Shown one piece after another: positions 1-11,759 of a stretch of 64,000 nucleotides of DNA (position 1 is the first letter of the stretch; each line of letters starts with the position of its first letter). Under the pieces are notes generated by a model. That model ran no database searches. It worked only from the letters and a program-made list of their open reading frames with translations, and had not been told where the DNA came from. Source of the stretch: Clarkia xantiana subsp. parviflora (Eukaryota > Streptophyta > Magnoliopsida > Myrtales > Onagraceae); the NCBI GenBank assembly GCA_036873135.1, contig JAPTYO010000004.1, positions 39,713,105 through 39,777,104 on the forward strand, written 5' to 3'. The translations under genes and the position numbers were made by a program.

Positions 1-706
1 ATAGACTTCCTGAGATAGACACAATCTCCGGGCGGCACGATCTCTAGCAATTATAATGCCCAAGATGTACGTAGCCTCTCCCATAGCCTTCATCTCAAAT
101 ACAGATGCCAACCAGGACTTTGACTCGTGCATGAAAATCACATCATTCGCAGCAATGAGTATGTCATCCACGTATAAAGTTAAGATGACGTACTTAGACC
201 CGGAGGTCTTTGTATACACTCATGGATCCTCTTGGAGATTCACGAATCCGTTTTCAACGATTTCCTCGTGCAACCTGCGGTACCATTACCAAGACGATTG
301 TTTAAGACCGTAAAATATACATTTGGAGTTTACAAACTTTACGTTCGTTACCGGGAGTAATGAAATCCTATGGTTGCTCCATATAGATCTCTTCCTCCAG
401 ATTTCCGTGGAGGAATGCAGTCTTAACATCCATTTGGTGCAACTCTAGATCGAGGCATGCGACTAGGGCTAGGATTGCCCTGACTGTGGTGTACCGCACA
501 GTCGGTGAGTATATTTCATCAAAGTCCACTCCGTGAAGCTGGGTGTATCCTTTCGCAACTAGTCGAGCTTTGTATCGCTCGACATTTCCATCAGTAGTGA
601 GTTTCAGTTTCAGAACCCACTTCGCCCTTATGGCCCTGCGGTTAGCAGGTAAATCAACTAAAGACCATACCGAATTGGCTTTCATTGAGGCGATCTCTTC
701 CTCCAT
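1..706 (-). pseudogene. Ty1/copia reverse transcriptase fragment (copy A)
   Basis: Decayed RNA-dependent DNA polymerase domain of a Ty1/copia retrotransposon, running off the left edge of the window. On the minus strand 706-368 encodes the start of the copia RT, with the motif MDVKTAFLHGNLEEEIYMEQ. About 320-1 continues in other frames with the YVDD-box region (YVDDILIAAND, about 190-150) and a LGI-like stretch. Frame changes and stops separate the parts, for example near 300-360, so no active enzyme is expected. The same domain occurs in copies B (38913-39809) and C (49437-50134), so it belongs to one family. The RNase H part lies outside the window. Confidence 0.9.
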
Positions 707-715
707 TGCATTCCT

Positions 716-1297
716 TCATTCCTTCGCTTGAGGTCTATTCAACGCTTGTTGAACTATTACCGGTTCATCAACAGAAGTTAGGGTGAATATATCACCCCTC
801 TCGATGGGAAACTTCTTGGGAGAAGTTCGATGCTTTTGACTACGTCTAGGCTCGTTAATCTCATCTTGAGTCTGAACGTTGCTCCCACTCGGAATAATGC
901 TTTCTATCGGAGCATCACTCCCACTGGGAACAAGGGCAGTGCTAGAACCTTGACCTACAACTTTTCTTGGACGACCTCTCGGCCTCGAAACCAAGTTGGT
1001 TAACCCACTCCCACTAGGAACAATGGGTAGTTGTGGTATTATTGGATTTGCATCCAGCGGTTCGGAAACGTGATTATCAGGTTCAACTTGATTCGCACAT
1101 GCAGCAACAGTGATTAGTGTGGTAGGGTTGGCTCCTCCCACTGGATTTACTATGAAAATGTACCCATCTTCATTAACCAATTCATTCACTTGCGTTGCTG
1201 CCTCAAATCTCCCACTCGAAGTAAGTGAGACCTGACTATCATCGTTATCCTGCTCCAATTCGATCAAGACTTCGTCTGTTTTGATTCTACCAAGCAT
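716..1297 (-). pseudogene. Copia integrase C-terminal tail and IN-RT linker (copy A)
   Basis: A 193-codon open stretch directly upstream of the RT fragment on the same strand. It is acidic and Ser/Pro rich, as expected for the variable linker between integrase and reverse transcriptase in copia polyproteins, and ends with a RRSQ-type sequence just before the RT. It contains a short basic AT-hook-like motif (RPRGRPRK, about 990-970). Related but more broken linkers occur in copy B (39982-40690), copy C (about 47050-47445 and 48928-49120) and copy D (55519-56230), where the basic motif is degraded. No integrase catalytic core is found upstream in this copy. Confidence 0.7.
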
Positions 1298-2379
1298 TGA
1301 AATTTCGTCCTCAAGTCATGTAACGTCTCATGTTCGACCACGACACCATTATCATAAGCCAAATTAAACATGTATCCTCTAAGAGTAGTCATCATACGCT
1401 CGTTTCAAATACTTGTTTAATGCGCAAGTTAATGTCGCATTATGATAAGATTTAACTTGTTATCATTCCTTTTAACTTTTATGGCGTCGTGTTTTAACTG
1501 ATATAGTTGATGAAGCGTTTTATCAATTAGAATGTGTTGCCAAACTTCTCGTTCAAGGCATTTAGTGGGAGAGTCTTTTTAGCGACGTCATCATTTTCAT
1601 TGGCTAATTCATCTCAAAGATTTATCCATCTTTGAACTGTGCATTGAGCTTTCGCCTTATGCGCTAGTTTATACTTTACGAGTTCGTGGTAGCTTGTGAG
1701 GCATACCTCTCATCATCGTGCAAGTATAGAATGAATTATTCCCAAGGGGAGGCAAATGAAAAATCAGCATTCATTTATTAAAACACTTCATCATTAAATT
1801 CGTACTTTGAAAACGATGTGTTCCGTCTTTCGAGGTACACGCGCGTGTGGCCCTTATACCAAGTTTAACTCATGGTATAAATCATTTCGTTTCCAAAATT
1901 CAATTTAACTTAATCCATTCGGTGTATAACATGTTCATCATTACGAAATTTATCATATAGCTGAGTACTAACAAACGAGAAAGATTAAATCGGTTTGTTC
2001 TTAGAACTACGCAATCGGTGGATATTAATGGTATTTCGATGTTACGTGAATTTAGATGAATGAGAGTGAGGGTAATTGTTTGATCCAACCAGCTATATGG
2101 TGGATATTTCGGTTTTTAATTTCGTTTCGGATAGATCCCGTTTTATTGGGTCGATTAATATTGACAAGTAGATCACATTTCGAATCGAATGGAAACTACC
2201 ATATTCAATAAATCTGAATCTTAATCAACCAAAAATTCAAACATTTAAACGAATAGTAAGAGAAATAGCGACAATGTCTGGTTTAGATCATCTACGAAGC
2301 TGTAAATGAAGACAATGGTAAAGCTGCAAAGAGAACCGCTGCCAACTCGACCAACGACCCTGAAAGAAAATAAATTTCA
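1298..2379 (-). repeat. Noncoding module of the copia family (copy A)
   Basis: AT-rich stretch without a believable ORF. It is recognisably the same sequence as 40690-41560 (copy B), 42280-42553 (beside copy C), about 46200-47050 in reverse complement (copy C) and 56230-56930 (copy D). Shared landmarks include the AACACA..CGTTTTC stretch near 1810, the ATGTCGCATTATGATA-type stretch near 1430 and the CGTTCAAGGCATTT-type stretch near 1550. It occupies the place where the integrase core would be expected, between gag-like sequence and the IN-RT linker. Confidence 0.6.
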
Positions 2380-3122
2380 TCAGGTGACATCATTCATATA
2401 AAACTTTAACGGCTTTATATATGTGGCAAACGAGGCGTACCTGTTTAGGGCACTAATCGACAGTGTTAGTACATTGGATCTCGTTTGTGGATCGATTTGA
2501 TACCGTTCCCTCTGCTGATTCCCTTGATCTCTTGCGGTGATACACAACGGAACCTTCCGGTTCCTGTTGGTTGCTTTTGGCGAATAGGACCATGGAAACT
2601 TAATCGATTCGATCAAGTAACCTAATCCTTTGTCGTCAGCCAACCATGATAACGGGTATCTCCGTGCAATATTGAATACCTTTCTCCAATTGCATCTTTC
2701 GTCCTGAAGATCCGACGCAAGTTTTACTCCAGCATCTTGGGAAAGTAGGGCAACATATTCTAACAACACTTTTCTAGTTTCGGCTGCCCTCCCTTTGCTG
2801 AAACGTAGTCTGAGGGCAGCCAAAGTTGAAGAGCACTGTAGTTGAGTTTGAAGTCCTCTGCAACCTCTTTATCCAAGGATGCCAATATCACCTTACAAGC
2901 TCTCCGATCCTCAAGCCCTCTAATCCCTTGACGGGGTTTGAGATTTCCATACTCATCCACCAAAGTCCTTCCCATTTCAGCGTCAATACATTCACGTGTA
3001 TTTTCAGCCATGAGAATTTCTCTTACGTATTCACTCCATGCATCATAATCCATACCATCCAGATTGCGAGGTTCATGCATAATCAGGGAGACAATAACAT
3101 TTTGAGAAAGAATTGCATACAT
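2380..3122 (-). pseudogene. Copia gag-like N-terminal region (copy A)
   Basis: Two overlapping frames on the minus strand. 3122-2760 has a copia gag-like pattern (LDGMDYDAWSEYVREIL, then an Ala/Leu-rich stretch ending around ALQLW), and 2823-2380 continues in another frame after a frameshift near 2790. Homologous but more broken sequence lies at 45208-45760 (copy C, plus strand) and 57200-58100 (copy D). The LxGxxYxxW-type start followed by a helical region is what plant copia gag proteins show; assignment to gag is inference from that pattern and its position upstream of pol. No zinc knuckle is visible in this copy. Confidence 0.5.
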
Positions 3123-3861
3123 CGGATATATATTAAGATGGAATACGACGAATAATGATTCATCAGCAATCTAAACCAACCGACCGCCAGTAAACCGAAG
3201 GAGGGGGTTCGTGAAAGAGTTCACATTACCGTCGTCTTCAATCCAATAGACTAGTCTCTTCAAATGAAACCTTATCATCATGTTGCTGAATACTTGGATG
3301 AGAATCCTATATTTCCTCAAGTACCTGCCGGTAACAATGGGAATTAGGCAATCAACTTGCATAAGAATGGACCTCAAAGAATAAATCAACATATCGATAA
3401 TCCTCAATTGCATTAACAAGTGCACAGACCTTCGTGCCATCAGTAAGATTAGAATCGTCCGCCATCGTTTGAAGAAAGGCTCGATGAAGGGCGCTAAAGA
3501 GGCTGTTTTCGTCTTAGATGCAAGATCCGCATAGGCTAATGAAGGATTATACATAACCAACCACATGAAAAGCGAGAATCTAAACTGTCGCGAGAAAACT
3601 GAACGGAGTCTTGATATAGATAGCTCCTTTGGTGATCTTTAGGAATCAAGATCCAGAATCTTCAGGAGAGATGAGATGTGAAAATCGAAGATGAACCGTC
3701 ACCTTCTTCTGAAGATGAATCGCTACCACGAACCAAAAACGAGGGTGAAAACGAAACGTTACAACGCTTCGATACGCTACAGAAGGGGAATATAGAATAA
3801 GAGAAGCGGAAGAACATATCAAATCAGAGAAACCATAGGTGATTTCCTTACTTTGATACCA
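3123..3861 (-). repeat. Leader of copia copy A with a possible primer-binding site
   Basis: Untranslated leader of copy A. The part up to about 3260 matches 58070-58240 of copy D in the same orientation; beyond that the sequence diverges. At 3850-3861 the minus strand reads TGGTATCAAAGT, close to the TGGTATCAGAGC primer-binding site complementary to initiator-Met tRNA that is seen intact at 43155 and 60112-60124. If real, an LTR should begin at about 3862, but I cannot pair it with a second LTR. Confidence 0.4.
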
Positions 3862-4245
3862 TTTTGATATTGTGATTAGCAAACCCTAAAATAGAATTAT
3901 TTAACCAGGTACATTCAAGTGGCTGATTATCACCTTGTACCTTCAAGTGACTGATTATCACCCTTAAATACTAGGAAAACCCTCAGCGAATCAATGTTTA
4001 ACCTCAATTTACAAATCTAAGGAACTAAGTCACCAAACAAACAAGTAAATAAAAATACCCAAATATTGGAAAAAAAAAAAAAGGGAAAAACTAAAACTAA
4101 TTACAGACCGAGACAAAGTAATAAAATAATACACAAAAGACCCAAAGAAGTTTCCTGATTGAATAAACGAACGCTTCGGCCCAAAACATTTAAGTGTCTC
4201 AACGTGAATATTGTTCGCTCTACATGATATCATATAGATATATTG
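3862..4245. other. Spacer upstream of the CCR4-like gene
   Basis: AT-rich sequence between copia copy A and the gene promoter. It contains a short direct repeat (CAAGTGRCTGATTATCACC, about 3916 and 3944) and an A-rich run at about 4070-4083. It may include an old LTR or the distal promoter; nothing coding is seen. Confidence 0.4.
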
Positions 4246-4270
4246 ATGGGCTGGGCCTATTAGGGCCCAC
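4246..4270 (+). promoter_or_regulatory. Site II-like (TGGGCC) promoter elements
   Basis: The stretch contains TGGGCTGGGCC followed by GGGCCCA within about 25 bp, around 100 bp upstream of the CCR4-like start codon. TGGGCY site II elements bound by TCP factors are common in promoters of plant housekeeping genes. Function is inferred from motif and position only. Confidence 0.45.
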
Positions 4271-4360
4271 AAAAACTTTAACCGATCTTCATCCAACCTG
4301 AACAGCTTGCAGATTGTAATTCTGAACGCCGCCACAGGTGATCGTCTTCCACCTCCTCCA

Positions 4361-7300
4361 ATGGCGAAGAAGGGTGCCCACATTCCGGAATCGAGTTCCC
4401 CGCGGGAGGGTAACTTAAAGAAGCACATATATTTTAGATACAGCGAAGAGGAAGAAAAACATCCAAGGAAGCGCCGTCAGAGAGTTAACCGGAATGGGAG
4501 AGAAACTGCCTCCGAAGCCCTAAGTCGGAACCTCGAGCATCCCCGAGATCGAGCTGTATCCAGTCTTCATCATTTTAATGCGTTCCGAGAATCTACTAGT
4601 TTGGAGCAATCCGATAGGACTGAGTATTCCCGAGTGGCGTCCAGCTCTAACCAACTCAATCAGTTTCACAAATTTACAAGATCGAAAGAGAAGAATCATG
4701 GAAGGCGGGGGAAATCTATTAGAACTGAGTATCCTCCAGTTGTATCCCGTTCCAACAAATTCAATCCTTTCCGCGAATGGACACGATCGAAGGAAAAGAG
4801 TAATCGGAGGTGGGAGGAACCCAGTGGAACTGAATATCAACGTGAATGGACGTATTCCGCTCGTGATCTCTCAACCTGCTCAGGTTTGCTTTTTTCTTTT
4901 TTCCATGATTCAAACTGCTAGTGTCATTTATCACTGCACTTGTTATTAACGGAGCACTGGTCATAACTACATGTCTTCTCAGCTTTGGAACAAATGCTTG
5001 ACTGACAAAGATTGCTGTTTGCCTGCATATGATAATTGCTATTTATAATTCATATTTCATAGCCTTGTTATTTACATTGATTCATTCTCATAGCGGTTGT
5101 GTGCGAATCATAGAGTTCGTCAGGCAAAGCTAAATAACACATCTCTACTACTGTCTTGTACTAGTGATGTGTTATTTAGCATTTCATTTCATTCTTTTCT
5201 GAAAGTTTGTTTCCCTTGACTTTGTCTTTCGTTTCTTCTTTTAATAGATAGGTTTGTAGTTGTTTGCTACAATATACTGGGTGTCAACAATGCGTCAAAG
5301 CACCCGGATCTCTATGCTGGTATCCCACGAGAACTCTTGGCGTGGAAGCAGCGTAAAAGGCTCATATGTGAAGAAATTCATCACTATGGTGCTAGCATCC
5401 TCTGCTTTCAGGTAAGTTTGGTCCTTTCTTTTGCACCAATAGACTCTATAGTGTGAACAGCTCTAATAGGCAATGTATCTCTGTTTTTTCAATGTGTCTT
5501 TCATTGTTAATTTGTTGCGGGCTGCCTCTAATGCAGGAGGTTGACCGTTTTGATGATTTATCTATTTCTCTTCGCAAGGATGGATTTCGGGGTGTATTTA
5601 AGGTATGATTTTGTCATTATTTCTTGTAAGCTGTTGCTGTGGTTGTCTTAGTTATTGTTCATTCCAGGGACGCACAGGGGACGCTGATGATGGATGCGCA
5701 ACCTTCTGGAAAGAGGAGCAGTAAGGACTCTTGGCTATATTTCACTCACTTTTAGAGTGTTATCTCTCCCATTTACCTTAATATTCCTCCAGGATATCTA
5801 GATTGTCTCTCGTGATAGTTTCTTGTAAAAAGCCCCATGTAACTGTATATGTGCATTCACAAATCATGGAATAAGAGAATGATTTACTTCACTCCAGTTT
5901 GGCTTAGCTTATTCGTTGGGCTTACTTAGTCACTCTCATGTATTTACGTTTCATCTGTTTGGCGCCGGATGCTCATCTTTTTTTCCTTAGCATTCTGCTT
6001 TTATCATAAAACCCATAAATTTTGTTTCAAAGAAAAAAATAAGTTCTCCTATATGAGTTAGTAGGACTCCCTACTGTATAGATAGACTTCTTTTTATTGG
6101 CCAGATGCAGACTCTTCATTTATTGAAACATTTCAAACTTTTTTGTTAAATGTAATCATTTCACCTATGGACCTATTGTGAAAGATTTAGCAACTTGTAT
6201 TCTGAACACAGATTTACCATCGTTCATCAAGAAAATATAGAGTTCAAGAATTTTGGCCTACGCGAGAATGTTGCCCTGTTTTGTATTTTAAAGGTAAGCC
6301 GTTTGATATTCTCCATCAGTGATACGTTCTTTGCTCTTTTAAGGACTAGTTTACTATTTGCAAGATCATTTCTACAGTAGAGCAGAACATTGCGGGTTCA
6401 CCACTAACTAATGGTGTCATTGCTATGATATGTACTACCTGAACTATTCCTTTACGAGTATATTCTATATTTTCCCTTCCTTGTTGTTTGTACAATGTTC
6501 TTTCTTCGCTTACGATAGAATATGATTCTAGTGATGCAGACACTTCTCAAATTTGGCATAGATTTGTATCTGAGAGAGATCTTAGTTCTATTTCTCCAGT
6601 TTATTGTCTAAATTGGCACCACACATACAGACACCTATGTCCTTCTCATGCTGCATAATGCTCTGGGGTTATCCATGGGATTGTTATATTGCTTCAATCA
6701 AAAGAAATGGAGGTCTAGAATGATTTTCCTGAATTATTACTTCAATATATAAGTCAGCTGAGTTAAGTTGATCTCTTATAACAGATGAAACATACAAAAG
6801 AAGAATCTAGTTTATCTACTGAATTGCCCAGGTATGTTTTAAATTATGCCTTTTACCTGGATACCTATCGTAATTTGTTCATGCAGCATCTCTAACAACA
6901 GAGGTTGGCGCTGCTATTGTAGTCGACAGCATGTCATATTGATGTTTTACATATACTCTGTGCTGTTGAAATCATCTTTTGATAATGATCTTTACCCAAA
7001 GGTTGATCTGTAAACTGTTTTCAAACTGAATTCAAACGTCTTCTGTGTATATGTCCTGCAGACTTTGTTTGAGCTAGTTTTCGTGTGTGTATATGGTTTT
7101 CAGTAGTTGACCTGAATTACGGTTGTCTGGTAATAGGATTCAGCCTGACGGAAGTAGGTACGTGCTCATTGGCAATACCCATGTGCTATTTAACCCAAAG
7201 CGTGGAGATATTAAACTAGGCCAGGTACTACATTAATAGATATGAAGGGCCTAGCTGTCAATTTATTAATAATGGAGGATTATGTTTCAATGCTGATAGA

Positions 7301-9522
7301 TATAAACGGTGGGAAAACACAAGATGGAGAAAGACTTTTTTGAATATTATGCCTGAAGAGGGTATACCTACACGTGATGGGGTTTTACTTACCATTTTGG
7401 TGGAATGATGTGCTGATAGTTTGGAATGCATTGAATGTGCAGGTTCGACTATTTGTTGAAAAAGCTTACAAGTTATCCGAGAAATGGGGTGGCATTCCTG
7501 TTATTTTAGGAGGGGATCTGAATAGTCTGCCAGAGGTACTAATTTGCCATCCTAAGGAACTTCCTATTATCATCTGACTTCTCCCAGTTAGGGTTTTTTT
7601 GGGCTTAAACTTTACCTTTCCATCTTCAATTGCAGAGCGCTCTTTATCAGTTTCTTGCATCTTCTGAGGTGAGATGAGTGAAGTGCTGTAGTAATAAATC
7701 TGTTATAGTAAACTTGCTTACTGAGTTCAACTTATTTTGAATGACTTTTTCCCTGTAAAAAGTGTTAAAACTAACTTGGAACGTGTCACAGTTGGATATA
7801 CAGCTACATGATCGGAAAAATATTTCAGGACAGATTGAAAATTCATTTAGCAGTAGAGGCTTCAATCCTCACACCCGCAACTTGTCCTGGTATGTCTTAA
7901 TTTAAATATGTTTAGCATAGATGATGTTTCAATTCAATTCCAGCATGGACTTTTTTAATGTTAGTATATGTAATACCCATAAGTTTGTACCACATCGGTT
8001 AGAATAAGAAGATTTGAAGCCTTAATAAGCAAGTGTTGTACTACTCAAGTCCAACAGGAATTCCTCCTTTTCTAGGCTCAAAGTGAGGACAACGGGCTAA
8101 GTTAGGCTGGGTTGGGCTAGTGGGGACAGTCGCTCGGGCTTAGGGGTGTGAAAGAATGGTATCAGAGCCGACCCGGGACTGTGATCGGGCTCGCGGACCA
8201 AGGGCTATTGACCCCCGGATTAAGGGGTAGATTGTAATACCCATAAGTTTGTACCACATCGGTTAGAATAAGAAGATTTGAAGCCTTAATAAACAAGAGT
8301 TGTACTACTCAAGTCCAACAGGAATTCCTCATTTTCTAGGCTCAAGTGAGGACAACAGGCTTAGTTAGGCTGGGTTGGGCTAGTGGGGACAGTCGCTTGG
8401 GCTTAGGGGCGTGACAGTATATGTGTACTGCAAGTTAGACATCAAGTGCATGATTTCTCTTTGATTGTGAAAAATAAATGTCAATATTTTAATGTATGCT
8501 TTAAAGTATGGAATACTGCGTAGTTTGAGATATCTTTAATTTTTAACTGAGTCATCTTTGCGTAAGACATGCCTCCAGGATCTTTACATCTTGTGATGAT
8601 AAAAGATCAGTTACATGATATGATCTCATTCTTCTGTTTTCCTTGATAGAAAATGTGCTGTTTATCCATTGAACCTCCTCATATTGTTATTAAATGCAGC
8701 CCTGGAGGAAGTCCTATTTCAAGGCCAGTTATGCATACATGGAGTGATGAAGAACTAAAGATTGCGACAGGTGGAGAAGGAATCAGTCATTTGCAGCACC
8801 AATTTGAGCTTTTTAGTGCATACCTTGGTATACCGGTAAGATATAGTGTTTGTGTGTCAGATAAATAGAAATAGTCCTACTAATTGTTCTGAAAAAAGCA
8901 AAACAACTGGATTTAGCTCTATAATTGAATATGCTGAAGTTATTTTCTTTAAGAAATGTCTTGAACTTGAAAAAAGAAGCCATTGATTGTTGATAGTATT
9001 GTGAATTGTGATAATTTTAATTTCCACTTGAACTTATAGTTAATACTTGCATTTGAGTGTATCATTAGTACTGATGCTGATTGAGTTCATCAGGGTAGCT
9101 ACATGACTAGACATAGGAGTGGAGAACCCGTTGCTACATCGTTCCATTCCCAATTCATGGGAACCTGCGATTATATCTGGTGACTCAACCGTAAAATCAT
9201 CCTAAGAAATTGTTTGTTGTTGTTGTTGTTGTTGTTATACTAGTTGTAATAATTGAATTGATTTGTCAGCAGGCACACGAAGGATGTTGTTCCTGTTAGA
9301 GTTCTTGAGACCCTTCCCATTGACATCTTGAGACAAACAGGAGGGCTACCTAGTAAGGTGAGTGATAGAGCAACGAGTTCTTGCACCTTCTTCTACTTTG
9401 ACATACACTACTAGGCTCGGTCAAGTAGAATAGATTGTTTTATTATTAACCGAACGGTGATATAACAGAGATGGGGTAGTGATCATCTTGCTCTTGTTTG
9501 TGAATTTGGCTTTTGTGGATAA
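4361..9522 (+). CDS. CCR4-5: CCR4-type exonuclease/endonuclease-phosphatase family protein (carbon catabolite repressor protein 4 homolog 5-like)
   Basis: Predicted poly(A)-specific 3'-5' exoribonuclease of the EEP fold, the deadenylase family of the CCR4-NOT complex, which shortens mRNA tails. Proposed exons: 4361-4883, 5248-5411, 5537-5602, 5668-5720, 6191-6293, 6785-6831, 7137-7224, 7443-7535, 7636-7668, 7792-7889, 8700-8835, 9094-9179, 9273-9357, 9469-9522. All introns are GT-AG and all phases fit, giving 542 residues. Catalytic motifs are all present: QEVDRF (metal-binding Glu), GNTHVLFNPKRGD, GGDLNS and WGSDH with the catalytic His; the GEPVATSFHS..GT.DYIW block is typical of plant CCR4. 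Residues 1-174 are a basic, low-complexity N-terminus without a clear targeting signal. The start is the first ATG in the open frame. The ending (CEFGFCG) is slightly short. Assignment to homolog 5 rather than 6 rests on recalled family sequence. An intron between 7890 and 8699 carries a TRIM. Confidence 0.9.
7969..8416 (+). mobile_element. TRIM (terminal-repeat retrotransposon in miniature) in a CCR4-like intron
   Basis: A complete 448-bp non-coding LTR retrotransposon. Two direct repeats, 7969-8153 and 8233-8416 (about 185 bp each, TG...CA ends, few differences), flank a 79-bp interior. The interior starts with a primer-binding site for initiator-Met tRNA (TGGTATCAGAGCC, 8157-8169) and ends with a purine-rich tract (TAAGGGGTAGA) just before the second repeat. 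The 5-bp target-site duplication GTATA is perfect (7964-7968 and 8417-8421). There is no coding capacity, so movement would depend on proteins from other elements. It sits in sense orientation within the intron between exons 10 and 11 of the CCR4-like gene. Confidence 0.92.
9210..9237. repeat. (GTT)n microsatellite in an intron
   Basis: About eight TTG/GTT units in the intron between exons 12 and 13 of the CCR4-like gene. Confidence 0.8.
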
Positions 9523-9970
9523 GGTACCCCATACTAATCTTAATATAATTTATCGTCATGAAAGCTAAGGGGTGATTTTTATTTGTTTCTTCTGTACTAA
9601 CCACTAATATCTGCATATGGCAGCAGAGTTTACGTGGAGAAGAAGCTTGTGTGATCTCACATCTAGAAGAAGACTGCGGTGTTTGACAATTGCGTAGCTA
9701 CCAAGGCATTCATGTGAGTTGTGTAGTGGAATGAATTGAGTCATTCACATTTCTCATTATTTTTTTTATGGGAGCTGGTGACCTACTCGACGTCGTTGAT
9801 GTGAATATAAATGGCATGTTTAGTCAAAATATTGATTTCCTTGCTCCGTCTGTATACTTCTTTTTTAATAATTATAATATAATATTAGTGAACGGTAGTA
9901 GAGTTAGTTTACAAGATCAAATCAAATATATATCCATTTAAAGTTAAATCTTACTAATGAGGGAATATAT
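9523..9970 (+). other. 3' region of the CCR4-like gene and spacer
   Basis: Downstream of the TAA stop at 9520-9522. It likely holds the 3' UTR; a possible acceptor (GCAGCAG, about 9620-9626) suggests a spliced or alternative 3' exon. No other gene is seen and the polyadenylation site cannot be fixed from sequence alone. Confidence 0.5.
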
Positions 9971-9980
9971 GTTTTTCTTT

Positions 9981-10520
9981 GGGATTAAGTACTTTTTCAT
10001 ACCACTTCTTTGCACAGAAACCACTTATGGTACCACTTTTATTTTTTTGTATACTTTTGGTACCAATTCTTTCAACTTTGTATCCTTTTGGTACCACCGT
10101 TAACTTTCCGTCCAAATTGGCCGTTAAGTGTCATGTGCCATGCACGTGACCGCCCTAAACTTTTGAATTTGTTTCAGTTTAGTCCATCTAATGCATCCCT
10201 AACTTTTAATTTGTTAAATTTAGCCCTAAAATTTCCAAATCGAACCCTTGACCCATCATGGTTTTGAAATTTTAGGACTAAATTGAACAAATTAAAAGTC
10301 AGAGATGCATTAGATGGACTAAATTGAAACAAATTCAAAAGTTTAGGGCGGTCACGTGCATGGCACATGACACTTAACGGTCAATTTGGACGGAAAGTTA
10401 ACAGTGGTACCAAAATGATACAAAGTTGAAAGAATTGGTACCAAAAGTATACAAAAAAATAGAAGTGGTACCAAAAGTGGATTATGTGCAAAGAAGTGGT
10501 ATGAAAAGGTACTTAATCCC
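9981..10520. mobile_element. Mutator-like fold-back MITE, 540 bp
   Basis: An almost perfect inverted repeat: arm 9981 to about 10250 is the reverse complement of about 10265-10520, with only a short loop, so the single strand can fold into one long hairpin. The ends read GGGATTAAGTAC. Flanks 9971-9980 and 10521-10530 are both GTTTTTCTTT, a 10-bp target-site duplication. Long terminal inverted repeats plus a 9-10-bp duplication are characteristic of Mutator-like elements. No transposase is encoded. The arms include repeated GGTACC motifs. Confidence 0.88.
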
Positions 10521-10530
10521 GTTTTTCTTT

Positions 10531-10828
10531 TTGTCAACAATGCATTGATAGATATGGGTATGGAACTGGTCCGGCTCAGACGGGTTCCGACCTCGTCCGG
10601 AACTAGAGAACCGGTTTTTTTCTTCCTCTAGTTTAGTATAAAAAAAATTGGTATGTTTGAAACCAGTTTTAGATTCGCACAAAACTGCGTTGTCAAAAAC
10701 AATTCTGGTTCGGTCTAGAATTGACACGGTTTGTTCTTTTATTAGGATTTATAGTAAATTTTTTAAAAAAAATCATTACAAAACTAGTTCTAATCTGTCT
10801 TAAATAGTTTCGGTTCAAATATAATCGA
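10531..10828. other. Spacer left of gypsy 1
   Basis: No gene. It contains GGTCCGG/ACCGG-rich words resembling those in the hAT-like element at 21788-23195, so it may be an older repeat interrupted by gypsy 1, with remains to the right of 17705. Confidence 0.3.
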
Positions 10829-11704
10829 TGTTGGGATCAAAATGATGTGACCTTAGAACTTCGAGTAGTGGATTTCTAAGTCTCGCCGGGGGCTAGCTCA
10901 CTCAGGTATCTTTTTTGGTCGCGTGGACACCTAGTTTCCTTTGGTGGCTTTGTGCTAGGCGAGGACCTGAAAAGAGGTGGGGATGACCCCTAATTCCACT
11001 CCGAAGCTTAAATCAGTAATGGATATCGAGAGAATAATATAGAGTAATTGATAGATCTTAGGCCTTAAATGATGAAAGTGAGCTCCTATTTATAGGGAAA
11101 ATGTTACCGACTTTTTTAAGGAGGCGGCTACTATGCCTTGATTGACTGTTTAATGGCGGTGGCTGCCTTCACTTGATTGGTTGAGAAAGACGGTGCGAAA
11201 ATCAGTTGATGACCAGCAGGTTGCTAGCTGGTGCCACTTTCTTCAGAGGAAGGTTTTCGTGCTATAGAGGGCGGCGAGCAGGTCGCCAACTGGTGCCACA
11301 TTCTTTAGAGGAAGGTTTTCATGGTATAGAGGGCGGCGAGCAGGTCGCCAGCTGGTGCCCCTTCCTTCAGAAGGAAGTCTTCTCAGTGGCGGAGCAGGTC
11401 TCCACCGGTCCTTTCTTAGGAGGGAATGTTTCCTCTAAGTATCTGATGGTCGACTCGTCATGACTCGTACTTTAGTAAGGAAGCTTTAATCATCGACTTA
11501 ACTTATACTTTAACAAAAGGGAGCCTTGAATGAGTTTCTCGCCTTGTCCTTTGTTGTCTGGTGGGTCGACTTCTGTTTGTAGGGTAGTCGACCATTCATC
11601 TTTGTCTCCTTATTCCGGACTTGAATGGTCGATCATACGTTCTTTTTAGAACTCGACCTTTACTTTGTCGACTCGTATTAGGCTGCCTCGAATCATATCC
11701 AACA
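10829..11704 (-). repeat. 3' LTR of gypsy 1
   Basis: 876-bp LTR with ends TGTTGGGATC and TCCAACA, matching 17092-17705 and 50135-50975. A TATA-like CTATAAATAG is present on the minus strand near 11087-11096. It contains an internal tandem duplication (GGCGGCGAGCAGGTCGCCA-type units, about 11265-11360). Confidence 0.92.
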
Positions 11705-11717
11705 CTTGCCCCCGAGA
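11705..11717 (-). promoter_or_regulatory. Polypurine tract of gypsy 1
   Basis: Minus strand TCTCGGGGGCAAG directly adjoins the 3' LTR, the position where plus-strand DNA synthesis is primed. The equivalent tract is beside the gypsy 3 LTR at 50976-50988. Confidence 0.7.
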
Positions 11718-11759
11718 AATAAGTCATTAGTCTTTTAAAATAAAGGGGAAGGAGTTATG

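Noticed and set aside
7969..8416. Cassandra-type TRIM with 5S rRNA promoter sequence
   Set aside because: The LTRs do not show the 5S-like internal promoter words expected for Cassandra, so it is reported only as a TRIM.
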